A stretch of 64,000 nt of DNA from an uncultured bacterium (GCA_948467735.1 CAOKFN010000018.1:19087-83086), one strand, 5' to 3'; positions 1 through 9,521 are shown, counted from the stretch's first letter. The notes: a model not told the origin generated them from the letters alone. A program made the numbers and translations.

Positions 1-34
1 CGGATAAAATTCTCCGATTCCTTCTCCATAGCCG

Positions 35-1009
35 TCACCATCCTTTCCGATTCTCGCTTAGGACTTTCCGGATCTCCTGCTCTCCGGGCATTACGCCCAG
101 CGCGCCCTTCCTAGTGGTTACAATGGACGCCGCGGCATTGGCGTATTCCAGTATTTTCCCTAACTCCTCCGCGTTCAGGTTCTCCAGCCCCGTCCCCAGC
201 ACTCCGTGCAGGACGCAGCCCATAAAGGTGTCGCCGGCGCCCGTTGTCTCTATGGTACGGGCCTGAAGAAACGCCGGCCTTTCCACTGCAATGTCCTGAT
301 AATAGGCCCGGCTGCCCGCCTTCCCCATGGAAACCAGTATCAGCGGAATGGGATATTTTTCTTTTATTTTCCTTACGCCCGCGTCATAATCCTCTTCTCC
401 CGTAAACCACGTAATTTCATTGTCGGAAATTTTCAGAATATCACAGATGCTCAATCCATATTCCACCTGTTCTCTGGCAGTTTCCATGGAATCCCACAGG
501 GGTTCCCTGATATTGGGATCAAAGGATAGCAGCGCCCCCTGAGCCTTTGCATATTCCGCCGCATACCGGGTCGCCTCCCGCACCTCCTCATGGGTCATGG
601 AAAGGGTTCCGAAATGGAAGATTTTCGTCTCTTCCAGCAATTCCTTGTGGACATCGGATTTCTTTAACTGCATATCCGCCCCCGGATTTCTGTAAAAAGA
701 AAAATCCCTGTCCCCGTCCTCCTTTGTCTCCACAAACGCAAGGGTCGTCCTGCATTCAGGATCCACGCACAGATTCGACGGGTCGATGCCCAGCTCCTTC
801 AGGGTTTCCCTCAGCCTTCTGCCGAATAAATCATCCCCCACCTTCCCGATAAACGCCGTCTTATGCCCCAGCTTGGCCAGCAGGGCGAGGACATTGCAGG
901 GCGCGCCCCCCGGATTCGCCTCAAACAAGGTATTTCCCTGCGGCGACGTCCCGTTGTCCGTCATGTCAATCAACAATTCTCCCAACGCAGTCACATCATA
1001 TTTCTTCAC
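35..1009 (-). CDS. PfkB-family carbohydrate kinase, probable fructokinase
   Basis: Cytoplasmic sugar kinase of the ribokinase/PfkB family, 324 aa. It starts with a glycine-rich sugar-binding segment (TALGELLIDM) and ends with the family signature around GAGDTFMGCV, which holds the catalytic Asp and the anion hole. The GTG at 1009 is chosen because GGGAGG lies 5 bases upstream. An open frame runs on to 1114, but it overlaps the end of the alpha-galactosidase gene and encodes nothing family-like. It is the last gene of the six-gene sugar operon, 43 bases after the GH36 stop. Next to a GH32 sucrose/fructan hydrolase, fructose is the likely substrate, giving fructose-6-phosphate for glycolysis. 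Other PfkB substrates such as tagatose or 2-keto-3-deoxygluconate cannot be excluded. Confidence 0.88.
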   Translation of the reverse strand: MKKYDVTALGELLIDMTDNGTSPQGNTLFEANPGGAPCNVLALLAKLGHKTAFIGKVGDDLFGRRLRETLKELGIDPSNLCVDPECRTTLAFVETKEDGDRDFSFYRNPGADMQLKKSDVHKELLEETKIFHFGTLSMTHEEVREATRYAAEYAKAQGALLSFDPNIREPLWDSMETAREQVEYGLSICDILKISDNEITWFTGEEDYDAGVRKIKEKYPIPLILVSMGKAGSRAYYQDIAVERPAFLQARTIETTGAGDTFMGCVLHGVLGTGLENLNAEELGKILEYANAAASIVTTRKGALGVMPGEQEIRKVLSENRKGW

Positions 1010-1052
1010 GCTTACCTCCCCGCCGACGCCGTCGGCACAAACGATACTCCCA

Positions 1053-3245
1053 TCAATCCGCCTCAGACGGCGAAACCTTGGAAAGCAGAATCCGGTATGC
1101 CTGATATTCCCCATACTTTAGCGGTATGGGCATTCCATACGCCATAAGCGCCGCCCCGGAATACCGCTTCCCCGTTCCCTCGTCCCGATAATCCGCCGAA
1201 GCATCCAGCCCCTGCAGTTTCACATAATTTACCGGCATATTCCCATGGATTTCCAGCAGAACCACATGGAGCAGCGCACATTCTTTCCGGGAATCCACCA
1301 CCATCCACGCCCCAAATTCTTCCGTAAAGGGGTTGCTCAGCCTGTAATACCGTCCGCTCAAAAGCAGCGGCGCAGTTCTGTGATACATGGCAATCTGTTC
1401 TTTTACCTGCGCCTTTTCGTCCTCATTTAGCTTTCCTAAGTCCAGCTCGTACCCGAAGGCGCCCGTCATGGCAGTCACTCCCCGGGTATGCATACCGGTC
1501 ATCCTTCCCGTCTGGTGGTTGGGTACGGCGGACACATGAGCGCTTATGGCTGACAACGGATACCCAAAAGACGTCCCATACTGGATGTATACACGGTCTA
1601 TGGCATCCGTATTGTCGCTGCACCATATCTGAGGCGTATAGAAAAGCATTCCCATATCAAATCTACCGCCCCCGCCGGAACAGCCCTCCCACAAAATATC
1701 AGGAAATTCCGCAGTCAGCCGCTCCAACAGCGAATACACTCCCAGCATATAGTCGTATAAGACCCTGCCCTGTTCCTCTGCTTTCTCCGAATAAATGTCG
1801 CTAAGGCTGCGGTTCATGTCCCATTTCACATAATCAATCCGTCCCTGACGCAGTACGGCGCATATCTTATCGAAAATATACTGCACCACCTCCGGATTCG
1901 CAAAATCCAATACCAGCTGGCTGCGCGCCCTTACCGGCGTCTTCCCCGGTATCCGCATGGCCCACTCGGGATGCGCCCGATACAGCAGACTGTCTTCGGA
2001 CACCATTTCCGGCTCAATCCATATGCCAAAGCCCACCCCTTTTTCATGCACCTTTTCCGACAGCTCGGAAAGGGTACAGCCCAGCTTCCGCTCGTTTACC
2101 TCCCAGTCCCCCAGCGAAGAAGTATCGTCATTCCTGCTTCCAAACCAGCCGTCGTCCATCACCACCATTTCGATTCCCAGCCCAGCCGCCTGTTCCGCCA
2201 GCCTCACAATCGCTTCCCCGTCAAAATCAAAATAACATGCCTCCCAGCTGTTAATCAGTACGGGCCTGACCTGATTCTTATATTTTCCCCGGCAGATATG
2301 CTCTCTGACACATTGATGGAAGTGGTCGGATAGGTCGTTTAAGCCCTCCGCGGAATAGGACAATACCACTTCCGGCGCATAGAAGCTCTCCCCCCGATTC
2401 AAAGGATACGAGAACTGTTCCTCCGAAAGCCCCATGACAAAGCGTATCTGCTGAAACTGATCCCGCTCTGCTTCCGCACAGAAGCTTCCGCTGTATACAA
2501 AGGCCGCCCCATAGCATTCCCCCTTATCCTCCGCCGTGTCGGAGCCCGCCAGAATGACAAAAGGATTATACTGATGGCTGGAACACCCCCTCGTGCTCCC
2601 CACAGACTGTCTTCCATGAGCAATCCTCACCCTCTGCAGATTCCGCTCCATGGCGTGACGACCGTAGAATGTGATGAAATCATACTGGCCGTATAGGAAA
2701 TCCAGACATGCGCTGGACACCTTTTCCAAATATACCTTTTCTCCGGAAACATTTGTAATCCGCACGCTTCTGGTAATGATATCGCAGTCCTCAAGAACGC
2801 CGTACAACAGCACGGCCTCCAGCCCCAGCCTCTCCTCTTTCAGAATGATTTCCAAGGTCTGGGCCTCCTCGGCATATACTGCAGGAAGCCCCGGAAGGGA
2901 ATATTTTCCGTCCGTAATGCGGCAGCCGCCGTAACGCAGATCGCACCCCAAGCAGGAATTTCCCTCCCTGACCTTCAAAGCCGTACTGCGATAGTCCCCG
3001 GTTCCAAGCACCGGAAATTCCTGCGGCAGCACATCCAGAGAATAAGCCCGATCCTGCCCGGCGTCATAAGGATTGCCGGAAAATCCTCTGTCGTAATAAG
3101 TAAGCATATACTCCATGGAAGCTTCCATCTTCTTCCCGTAATATAAATGCAGCAAATACCCATACCGATCTACTTTCATCTGGTAGGTGGTATTTTGAGT
3201 ATGCAGGAAAAACACCTGATTTTTCTCGTCATATACAATTGCCAT
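1053..3245 (-). CDS. GH36 alpha-galactosidase
   Basis: Hydrolyses terminal alpha-1,6-galactose from raffinose, stachyose or melibiose. The 730-aa length is normal for bacterial GH36. There is an N-terminal beta-sandwich followed by the TIM barrel. The catalytic nucleophile is D476 in YVKWDMNRS, CSGGGGRFDMG follows, and the acid/base Asp lies in WCSDNTDA. There is no signal peptide, so it acts on imported sugar. The ATG at 3245 follows AGGAGA. It lies between the GH32 and kinase genes in the same operon, downstream of the LacI operators. All key motifs are intact. Confidence 0.95.
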   Translation of the reverse strand: MAIVYDEKNQVFFLHTQNTTYQMKVDRYGYLLHLYYGKKMEASMEYMLTYYDRGFSGNPYDAGQDRAYSLDVLPQEFPVLGTGDYRSTALKVREGNSCLGCDLRYGGCRITDGKYSLPGLPAVYAEEAQTLEIILKEERLGLEAVLLYGVLEDCDIITRSVRITNVSGEKVYLEKVSSACLDFLYGQYDFITFYGRHAMERNLQRVRIAHGRQSVGSTRGCSSHQYNPFVILAGSDTAEDKGECYGAAFVYSGSFCAEAERDQFQQIRFVMGLSEEQFSYPLNRGESFYAPEVVLSYSAEGLNDLSDHFHQCVREHICRGKYKNQVRPVLINSWEACYFDFDGEAIVRLAEQAAGLGIEMVVMDDGWFGSRNDDTSSLGDWEVNERKLGCTLSELSEKVHEKGVGFGIWIEPEMVSEDSLLYRAHPEWAMRIPGKTPVRARSQLVLDFANPEVVQYIFDKICAVLRQGRIDYVKWDMNRSLSDIYSEKAEEQGRVLYDYMLGVYSLLERLTAEFPDILWEGCSGGGGRFDMGMLFYTPQIWCSDNTDAIDRVYIQYGTSFGYPLSAISAHVSAVPNHQTGRMTGMHTRGVTAMTGAFGYELDLGKLNEDEKAQVKEQIAMYHRTAPLLLSGRYYRLSNPFTEEFGAWMVVDSRKECALLHVVLLEIHGNMPVNYVKLQGLDASADYRDEGTGKRYSGAALMAYGMPIPLKYGEYQAYRILLSKVSPSEAD

Positions 3246-3331
3246 TTCTACGTCTCCTATTCGATTTTCCTCTTAGGGAAGTCCCCTCCCCATAGTGTCT
3301 GCCGTTCCTATTCCGGGCGGCATGGCGGACT

Positions 3332-4825
3332 TTAAGAACCGTCGGCATCATTTCCCATAAAAATATGCGCGATTTTTCCTGTAACGCGGCTCCCCAGCTC
3401 ATATACCACATTGCTTATCACATACTGCCCGCCGTTGATGAATACTTCAATCAAGTTCGGTTCCACAAAGATATCCAGACTGCATTGTTCCAGCCCCTCC
3501 GGAGTGCCGCAGACAGCCGCGGGCCCTTCTATCCCCCGAAACACCCTGCTTCGATCCGTTTTGACAGCCCCGCGCTCCTTCCTGATGCGATAGCCGCCGA
3601 TATCAAGCTCCTCTCCTTCCTCCAAGACAGCCTGAATCCGGCAGGGAGCCTCTTGGGGAATGAAATTTTTTCCCCAAGGCTCAGCTGCCGCTTCTTTGGA
3701 AAAATACCTGTCAACTTCAGGATGCACCCGAAAGAAAATATGCCCGTTCTCCGCTTCTATCACCCTCGGAATGCACATCATCCCATTCCACGGCTTCTTC
3801 CCATCCTCTTCCACCGCCTTGGGCATCCTCATCCACCCAATCATCACCCGCCTGCCGTCTTTGTCCACATTGGTCTGGGGCGCATACAAATCCATGCCGT
3901 AATCCACATACTGATATGCGCCGGAGAGCTTCAATCCACAGGTCCGCCTGTCAAATTCCGCCAATGTGCATATGGACAGATTTTCGTATCCTTTTCCCGC
4001 CTCCCCGATATACATGGGGGATCCCATAAACACATATGTCTCCCCCAGACGGAACAAATCCGGACATTCCATGATTCTTCCCAGCATTCCGGCCTGTTCT
4101 TCCGGGCATTGGTCTACCGGGCGTTTCTCGGACAGAGCATGGGCCGCAGAACATTTTGACGGACCCTCCTGTTCTTCGACGCTTTGAACAAGATGCTGAG
4201 CGGCATGTTCCCATGTTTTTCGTCCGGGATACTGGGAGGCATATTCCCATGTTTCCCCGTCCGTACTTGTGTAGAATAACACTCGTCCTGATTTTTCCTC
4301 ATAGGTACCTCCCAGAAGCATATAATACGTTCCGTCCTCAAACCATACTTTCGGATCCCTTGTATGCACCGCGTGGCCAATCGCTCCATCCCGAATCACC
4401 GGAATGATCTGTCTCTTGCGGTTCCAGTTGTCAAAATGGTACCCGTCCTCGGAAACCAGCATGGCCTGACTGGTCTCAAATTTTCCTCCGGCCGCCCTGT
4501 GAATATCTTCCTCATCCGTTTCCAGATACCGCACCGCCGAATAATAGAGATACATTTTTCCGTCTTTCTCCAATGCGCTTCCCGAAAAAACTCCGTTTCT
4601 ATCATATCCCTTCGTAGGAAACAGCGCAATGTCCAGATGCTCCCAATGCACTAAGTCTTCGCTCACCGCATGTCCCCAGTGCATGGTCCCCCAGACGGGC
4701 GCATAGGGGAAATGCTGATAAAATAAATGATATTTTCCATGGTAATATATAAATCCGTTTGGGTCGTTTATCCAGTTTCCCGGAGCCTTCAAATGCAATA
4801 TATCCCTTATCATATACAACGCCAT
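3332..4825 (-). CDS. GH32 beta-fructosidase (sucrose / sucrose-6-phosphate hydrolase)
   Basis: Five-bladed beta-propeller hydrolase releasing fructose from sucrose, the sucrose part of raffinose sugars, or short fructans. 497 aa from the ATG at 4825, preceded by GAGG; an upstream open extension to 4942 has no family similarity. The nucleophile Asp is in WINDPNG, the transition-state stabilising Asp in TRDPKVW, and the acid/base Glu in MECPDLF. No signal peptide, so intracellular. Odd feature: about 45 extra residues sit between the third blade (around TWEYASQYPGRK) and MECPDLF. This stretch begins with an imperfect repeat of the preceding segment (TWEHAAQHLVQ) and is rich in Gln, Glu and Cys. 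With an ABC importer rather than a PTS nearby, the substrate is probably unphosphorylated sugar. Confidence 0.93.
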   Translation of the reverse strand: MALYMIRDILHLKAPGNWINDPNGFIYYHGKYHLFYQHFPYAPVWGTMHWGHAVSEDLVHWEHLDIALFPTKGYDRNGVFSGSALEKDGKMYLYYSAVRYLETDEEDIHRAAGGKFETSQAMLVSEDGYHFDNWNRKRQIIPVIRDGAIGHAVHTRDPKVWFEDGTYYMLLGGTYEEKSGRVLFYTSTDGETWEYASQYPGRKTWEHAAQHLVQSVEEQEGPSKCSAAHALSEKRPVDQCPEEQAGMLGRIMECPDLFRLGETYVFMGSPMYIGEAGKGYENLSICTLAEFDRRTCGLKLSGAYQYVDYGMDLYAPQTNVDKDGRRVMIGWMRMPKAVEEDGKKPWNGMMCIPRVIEAENGHIFFRVHPEVDRYFSKEAAAEPWGKNFIPQEAPCRIQAVLEEGEELDIGGYRIRKERGAVKTDRSRVFRGIEGPAAVCGTPEGLEQCSLDIFVEPNLIEVFINGGQYVISNVVYELGSRVTGKIAHIFMGNDADGS

Positions 4826-5000
4826 CTCTTTCTTTTCCTCGGATACTCTTCTATTCGGCGGACACGATGATATCATCCATCCGGAAACACCCCGGAGGAG
4901 GCAGCGCGTCCAAAAGGACACATGGACCACCCCCCGCGGCATTCGCCGGATATCCGCTTAGAAGCCAGCCCGGCTCACTGCCGCAGGAGCAAATGCGGCG

Positions 5001-5861
5001 TCACTTCACCGCGCCTGCCACCACACCGTTGACAATCTGCTTCTGCAATACCACATACAGCGCAAGAATCGGAACCACGCAGAGCAGCAGACCAGCCATA
5101 ATTGTACCATAATCTGCGGAATATGTCCCATAGAAACTATAAGTGGACAGGGGCAGAGTCAACAGCTTTTTATCCGTCAATACCAAGGACGGCAGAAGGA
5201 AGTCATTCCAGAACGCCAGCGCATTTAAGATAACCATGGTGGAAATAATCGGCTTCAGCAAAGGAAACACAATGCCGAAAAACGTCTGGGAATGCGTACA
5301 GCCGTCAATATATGCCGCCTCCTCCAAGGCAATGGGGATGCTTCCGTTAATGAACCCGTGGAACATAAATACGGACATGGCCATGGAAAAGCCCGTGTGC
5401 ATAAAAATCAGCGTCAGTCTGTGGTTCAAAATATTCAAAGTACCTCCGTATATACTGACCAGCGGTATCATAATGGCCTGAAAAGGAATAATCATCGAGG
5501 CCACCATCAATCCAAACGTAATCTTGGATACCAGATTTTTATGACGGACAATATAGTACGCCAGCATGGACGCAAGCAGCGTCACCAGCACCGTTGCCGA
5601 CACGGTAACAATCAAAGAATTTTTGAACGCATTCAGGAAATCCATCTGGGTAAAAGCCTTTACAAAATTGTCAAAGGACAGCCCCTTGATGGTAAACAGC
5701 CAAGAAAACGGGCTCTTGATAATGTCGCGCTTCTGTTTCAGCGAGTTAATCACAACCATAAGGAACGGAAACATATATGCGGCAAATATGAGAATCAGCC
5801 CCGCCATGGACAGCACATTGATTATTTTTTTCTTATTTCCTCCCACTGCTGTTTGTGCCAT
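5001..5861 (-). CDS. ABC sugar transporter permease (MalG type)
   Basis: Inner-membrane permease of the CUT1 carbohydrate importer family, 286 aa with about six transmembrane helices. The cytoplasmic EAA loop that contacts the ATPase is visible as EEAAYIDGCTHSQTFFGIV. It starts within the stop codon of the partner permease (TAATG overlap at 5861), so the two are translationally coupled. It works with the 5861-6733 permease and the 6791-8164 binding protein. No ATPase gene is present in the operon. In Firmicutes this class often shares a genome-wide MsmK/MalK-like ATPase, which I infer here. Confidence 0.93.
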   Translation of the reverse strand: MAQTAVGGNKKKIINVLSMAGLILIFAAYMFPFLMVVINSLKQKRDIIKSPFSWLFTIKGLSFDNFVKAFTQMDFLNAFKNSLIVTVSATVLVTLLASMLAYYIVRHKNLVSKITFGLMVASMIIPFQAIMIPLVSIYGGTLNILNHRLTLIFMHTGFSMAMSVFMFHGFINGSIPIALEEAAYIDGCTHSQTFFGIVFPLLKPIISTMVILNALAFWNDFLLPSLVLTDKKLLTLPLSTYSFYGTYSADYGTIMAGLLLCVVPILALYVVLQKQIVNGVVAGAVK

Positions 5862-6733
5862 TATGCCTCAACCTCCTTTTTCTTAGTCAGATATACCTGA
5901 ACACCGCTGATACACGCCGTAATGACAAAGAGAATCAACGCCTCCGCCTGCCCTGTTCCAAACTTTCTGGAGGTAAACGCCTTTTCATACACATGCATTG
6001 CCGCCATCTCGGTAGTCCCATAGGGCGCGCCCCCTGTCAGAGACAGGTTTACATCATATACCATAAACGCCCGGGACAATGTCAAAAACAGACAGATGGT
6101 AATAGAGGACATCATCAGCGGCATAATGATATTTTTCAGCTTGATAAAGCCCACTGCCCCGTCTATGCTGGCCGCTTCCATCACATCCTCGCTCAATCCC
6201 ATAAATCCCGCCACATATATCAAAATCATGTATCCTGACAGCTGCCACACGGATACCAGAACCAATGCGGCAAACGCTTTTCCCGGGTCGGACAGCCATG
6301 ACACCTCAAACAAGCTCCATCCCGTGCTTTCTCCTATGCTGACGAACACTCTGGAAAACACGAACTGCCAGATATATCCCAGAACGATTCCGCCAATCAG
6401 GTTCGGGGTAAAGAAACCCGCCCGAAAGAAATTCTGTCCTTTGATTCCTCTCGTCAACAGCCACGCAATCCCAAATGCCAGCACATTGACGATCACCACC
6501 ACCAAAATCACATATTGGAATGTCAGAAGCAGTGAATGCCAAAACTGAGAATCCTTCATCACCGCCCCGAAATTCGTCAGCCCCACAAAATTTTTCTCCT
6601 GCGACACACCGTTCCAGTCTGTCAGTGTCAGATACACGCCATAGAGAAAGGGAACAATCAAAACTGCCAGAAAACAAAACAATCCGGGCAGTGCAAATAC
6701 GCAGAAATCTTTTCCGCCGCTTTTCGATTTCAT
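5861..6733 (-). CDS. ABC sugar transporter permease (MalF/UgpA type)
   Basis: Second CUT1 permease, 290 aa, six transmembrane helices, with EAA loop MEAASIDGAVGFIKLKNIIM. The ATG at 6733 is preferred because AGGAGGAG lies just upstream; an earlier in-frame start at 6769 lacks a comparable site. It overlaps the MalG-type gene by one base and follows the binding-protein gene by 57 bases. It forms the heterodimeric channel for the sugar delivered by the lipoprotein. Confidence 0.93.
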   Translation of the reverse strand: MKSKSGGKDFCVFALPGLFCFLAVLIVPFLYGVYLTLTDWNGVSQEKNFVGLTNFGAVMKDSQFWHSLLLTFQYVILVVVIVNVLAFGIAWLLTRGIKGQNFFRAGFFTPNLIGGIVLGYIWQFVFSRVFVSIGESTGWSLFEVSWLSDPGKAFAALVLVSVWQLSGYMILIYVAGFMGLSEDVMEAASIDGAVGFIKLKNIIMPLMMSSITICLFLTLSRAFMVYDVNLSLTGGAPYGTTEMAAMHVYEKAFTSRKFGTGQAEALILFVITACISGVQVYLTKKKEVEA

Positions 6734-6790
6734 ATTTCTCCTCCTATCCGCTTTAGCGGGCTTAATCATTCATCTTGATAATTAATCCTG

Positions 6791-8164
6791 TTACTTCTGC
6801 TCATCCCAGTATGCTTGAATGGCATCAATTAACTCCTGACGGGTGCTCCGGCCAGCAAGATACTTCTGCATGGCGGCACCCAGCAGAGCCCAGTGATCGT
6901 TTGGCACAATGGCAGACGCGTTAAACGCCCTGCCCTCATGAACCTTTTCATAAATATCTCTGCTCAACGGGTCGCTGGGTTCATAAGGGTTATTCTGAAA
7001 AGGCGGAATAATGCTGCAGGTCTTTACCAGCATCTGCTGTCCTATTTCACTGTACACAATCCAGTTCAGAAATTCTTTTGCCGCCGCCTGCTCCTTCTCC
7101 GACGCCATCCGCCCATCCAGCATCACCTGTTTGGAAGGGGACCCCTGTATCATCCGATTGGCAAAATCCTCCGGATTATTATTCAGAAAATACGGCAGAA
7201 AACCATAGTCATCCTCATTTTCCGCACCGGCATCGGACAGATTGGGCCACGCCCAGTTGCCGTTAAACCAGAAAGCCGTCTTACCGTCGGCTAAATCGAT
7301 TGCCATCTCGTCATAGTCCGCTCCCAAGGGGTCTTTTGCGGACACATTATATGTTTTCAGCACATCAAAAGCGTCCAGAAACTCATTCATTCTCTGATAC
7401 GATTTTAAGTCCAGCACGCCGGCTTTGAGCTGCCCGATCACTTCCACGGCGCCTTCGCTTGTTCCGTCATAGGTTTCATAAATATACTGCAGATGATGGG
7501 CTCCCAGAGACCAGTCTTCCTTCGCCAAAGACAACGGCCGTTCCATTCCTGCCGCTGACAGCTTCTCCAGTACCTTGGTAAATTCCCCCAGCGTGGTAAT
7601 GGATGCGGGGTCAAAAGCTTCTCCCAGCGTTTCCTCAATCACAGCCTTGTTATAAATAATGCCCCGGCCTTCAATACAAAGCGGAAAACTGTACACCCTT
7701 CCGTTGATTTTGGTCAGATACCCTTCCGCTTCCGACGTCCATGCCTCCTCGGTCAAGTCGGCCGCCTTTCCCTCGGCCAATGCGATGACGTCCGTGGTAT
7801 CCAGAATGGATAATGTGGGAGGATTTCCGGAATTATACAGACTGACCACTCTTGTATATGGGGAATCTCCCTCCGTAACCGGCATAACCTCCACATGAAC
7901 CCCGGACTTTTTCTCATACTCAGCTCCCATTTTTTCCAAGGCTGTTTGGATTTCCGCTTTGGAATTCAGAAGCGTAATCTTTGTTCCCCGAAGAGAACCG
8001 TCATACGTAAAAGAATCCACCGAAGTATCAATCGGCTCTTCTCTTACCACCTCGTTGGGATCGTCCGGGTCGCTTGCGAATCCAAATGTGCATCCGGTCA
8101 ACGCGGATGACAACAATACGAGCGAAAGCCCCAGCGAGATACGCGATACAGCTTTCCTTTTCAT
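6791..8164 (-). CDS. Extracellular sugar-binding lipoprotein of ABC importer
   Basis: 457-aa solute-binding protein anchored to the outer face of the membrane. The N-terminus has Lys/Arg, a hydrophobic segment and a lipobox ending LTGC, the lipidated Cys being at about residue 25. The rest has the aromatic-rich, two-lobed CUT1 composition (for example FWFNGNWAWPNL near the hinge). The ATG at 8164 follows AGGAGGAATAAGC. It is the first gene of the sugar operon, directly behind the promoter and LacI operator at 8233-8294. Raffinose-type sugars are the likely ligand, inferred from the downstream GH36 and GH32 genes. Confidence 0.93.
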   Translation of the reverse strand: MKRKAVSRISLGLSLVLLSSALTGCTFGFASDPDDPNEVVREEPIDTSVDSFTYDGSLRGTKITLLNSKAEIQTALEKMGAEYEKKSGVHVEVMPVTEGDSPYTRVVSLYNSGNPPTLSILDTTDVIALAEGKAADLTEEAWTSEAEGYLTKINGRVYSFPLCIEGRGIIYNKAVIEETLGEAFDPASITTLGEFTKVLEKLSAAGMERPLSLAKEDWSLGAHHLQYIYETYDGTSEGAVEVIGQLKAGVLDLKSYQRMNEFLDAFDVLKTYNVSAKDPLGADYDEMAIDLADGKTAFWFNGNWAWPNLSDAGAENEDDYGFLPYFLNNNPEDFANRMIQGSPSKQVMLDGRMASEKEQAAAKEFLNWIVYSEIGQQMLVKTCSIIPPFQNNPYEPSDPLSRDIYEKVHEGRAFNASAIVPNDHWALLGAAMQKYLAGRSTRQELIDAIQAYWDEQK

Positions 8165-8232
8165 TGCTTATTCCTCCTTCACTTTTTACTACAGTTCTGC
8201 CGCCCGCCTAAACTGAGTTATTTCGACTTTAT

Positions 8233-8252
8233 AACCGGTTAAGTAACCGGTT
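8233..8252. promoter_or_regulatory. LacI-type operator O1, sugar operon
   Basis: Perfect inverted repeat with 9-base arms AACCGGTTA and TAACCGGTT around a 2-base AG centre. It lies about 8 to 27 bases downstream of the predicted start of the sugar operon transcript, where bound repressor would block transcription. The same motif recurs at 8359-8378. The adjacent divergent LacI protein is the obvious ligand. Confidence 0.85.
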
Positions 8253-8265
8253 ACTTTATATGTAT

Positions 8266-8294
8266 ATGATAACATTGCAAAATAATTCCGTCAA
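8266..8294 (-). promoter_or_regulatory. Promoter of the sugar utilisation operon
   Basis: Reading leftward, -35 TTGACG (8294-8289), a 17-base spacer and -10 TATCAT (8271-8266). The predicted start near 8259 leaves about 95 bases of leader, containing operator O1, before the binding-protein ATG. Confidence 0.75.
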
Positions 8295-8358
8295 TATCAA
8301 ACATAATTTCTGTTAAATGTGTAGATATTATAAAAATAAAATTATACAAATATTACAA

Positions 8359-8378
8359 AACCGGTTACTTAACCGATT
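8359..8378. promoter_or_regulatory. LacI-type operator O2
   Basis: AACCGGTTA-CT-TAACCGATT: same inverted repeat as O1 with one mismatch in the right arm. It abuts the -35 box of the regulator promoter and lies 126 bases from O1. This would allow autoregulation or looping between two operators. Confidence 0.8.
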
Positions 8379-8383
8379 CCATC

Positions 8384-8412
8384 TTGTATGTTGTTTTTAT
8401 TTTTGCTATAAT
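8384..8412 (+). promoter_or_regulatory. Promoter of the LacI regulator gene
   Basis: -35 TTGTAT (8384-8389), 17-base spacer, perfect -10 TATAAT (8407-8412) with the extended TG element at 8404-8405. The leader to the ATG at 8487 is about 68 bases. Confidence 0.72.
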
Positions 8413-8486
8413 TAAATCAATTTAAGCCCTTCCTCTGCTTTTACTTACATTGTTCCTTTCAGAAATTGAAATTTCGAGGTTTGATT

Positions 8487-9521
8487 ATGACAGAGAAAAA
8501 AAATGTAACCTTTGACGACATTGCAAGATATACGAATTTTTCCAAAACCACCATCTCCCGATATTTTAACAATCCTGATTCCCTGACCTTAGAGAACCAG
8601 CAGATTATATCGGATGCTCTTGTGAAATTAAATTATAAGGAAAATAAGGTCGCCCGAATTTTGGCCAACGGAAAAACAGAATTTGTCGGTATTATCGTAC
8701 CGGATTTGTACCACCACTTCTATTCGGAAATATTGAATCAGATCTTATCCACTTATGAAACCTTTGGCTATAAATTCCTTGTATTTATCGGCAATAAAAA
8801 TGAGGAAACAGAGCGGCGCTATCTCAAAGAACTGCTGTCCTATAAAATAGAAGGCCTGATCATCCTAAGCCATACCATACCCTCTGAAGAACTGGCCAAG
8901 CTTCCCGTCCCCATTGTTACCATTGAACGAGAAGACGAATTTGTGTGCAGCGTCAACACGGATAATTATCTGGGCGGCTATCAGGCGGCGAACCTTCTGG
9001 CCAGACACCATTGCGACATCCTTGTGCATGTCAATACTCCTACCTCGGAAAAGGTGCCCGCTTACGGACGGCTTAAGGCTTTTTCGGATTACTGTACGGA
9101 GCATGGCCTGAACCATGAAATTATATTGAGAGACTTGGGAATCGCTTACGAAACCTCTCAAGCGCAGCTCATTCCGGTATTGGAGCATTTGGACTCCTCC
9201 TATGCCGGAATGAAAAAAGGCATTTTCCTATCCAGCGATACCCATGCCAATGTACTTTTGAATCTGCTGATGCGCAGATACGGCTGTCTGCCGGAGGACT
9301 ATCTTCTCATCGGCTATGACAACTCTCCCATCTCCCGGGAGGCCGTCCTTCCCATCAGCACCATGGGACAGCAGATTGATCAGCTGGCTTATGAGGCGGT
9401 CAGCCTTCTTGTGGCGCAGATGAATGAGAGAAAGAAACGCAGGCCCGCCGTCTTGGAGAAGCCCGTCCACAAAATTATACCGCCCGTGTTTTATCGGAGG
9501 GAGACAACGGAGAAGCCATGA
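8487..9521 (+). CDS. LacI/GalR-family transcriptional regulator of the sugar operon
   Basis: DNA-binding repressor, 344 aa from the ATG at 8487, which has GAGG 7 bases upstream. The N-terminal helix-turn-helix reads VTFDDIARYTNFSKTTISRY followed by the hinge helix region (KVARILANGKTEFVGIIVPD). The C-terminal periplasmic-binding-like domain would sense a sugar inducer. It is divergent from the sugar operon and shares with it an intergenic region containing two copies of one operator motif, so it most likely represses the operon and itself in the absence of sugar. Confidence 0.93.
   Translation: MTEKKNVTFDDIARYTNFSKTTISRYFNNPDSLTLENQQIISDALVKLNYKENKVARILANGKTEFVGIIVPDLYHHFYSEILNQILSTYETFGYKFLVFIGNKNEETERRYLKELLSYKIEGLIILSHTIPSEELAKLPVPIVTIEREDEFVCSVNTDNYLGGYQAANLLARHHCDILVHVNTPTSEKVPAYGRLKAFSDYCTEHGLNHEIILRDLGIAYETSQAQLIPVLEHLDSSYAGMKKGIFLSSDTHANVLLNLLMRRYGCLPEDYLLIGYDNSPISREAVLPISTMGQQIDQLAYEAVSLLVAQMNERKKRRPAVLEKPVHKIIPPVFYRRETTEKP

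Noticed and set aside
1010..1114. N-terminal extension of the PfkB kinase
   Set aside because: It overlaps the GH36 stop region and lacks family similarity, whereas GTG 1009 has an ideal ribosome site.
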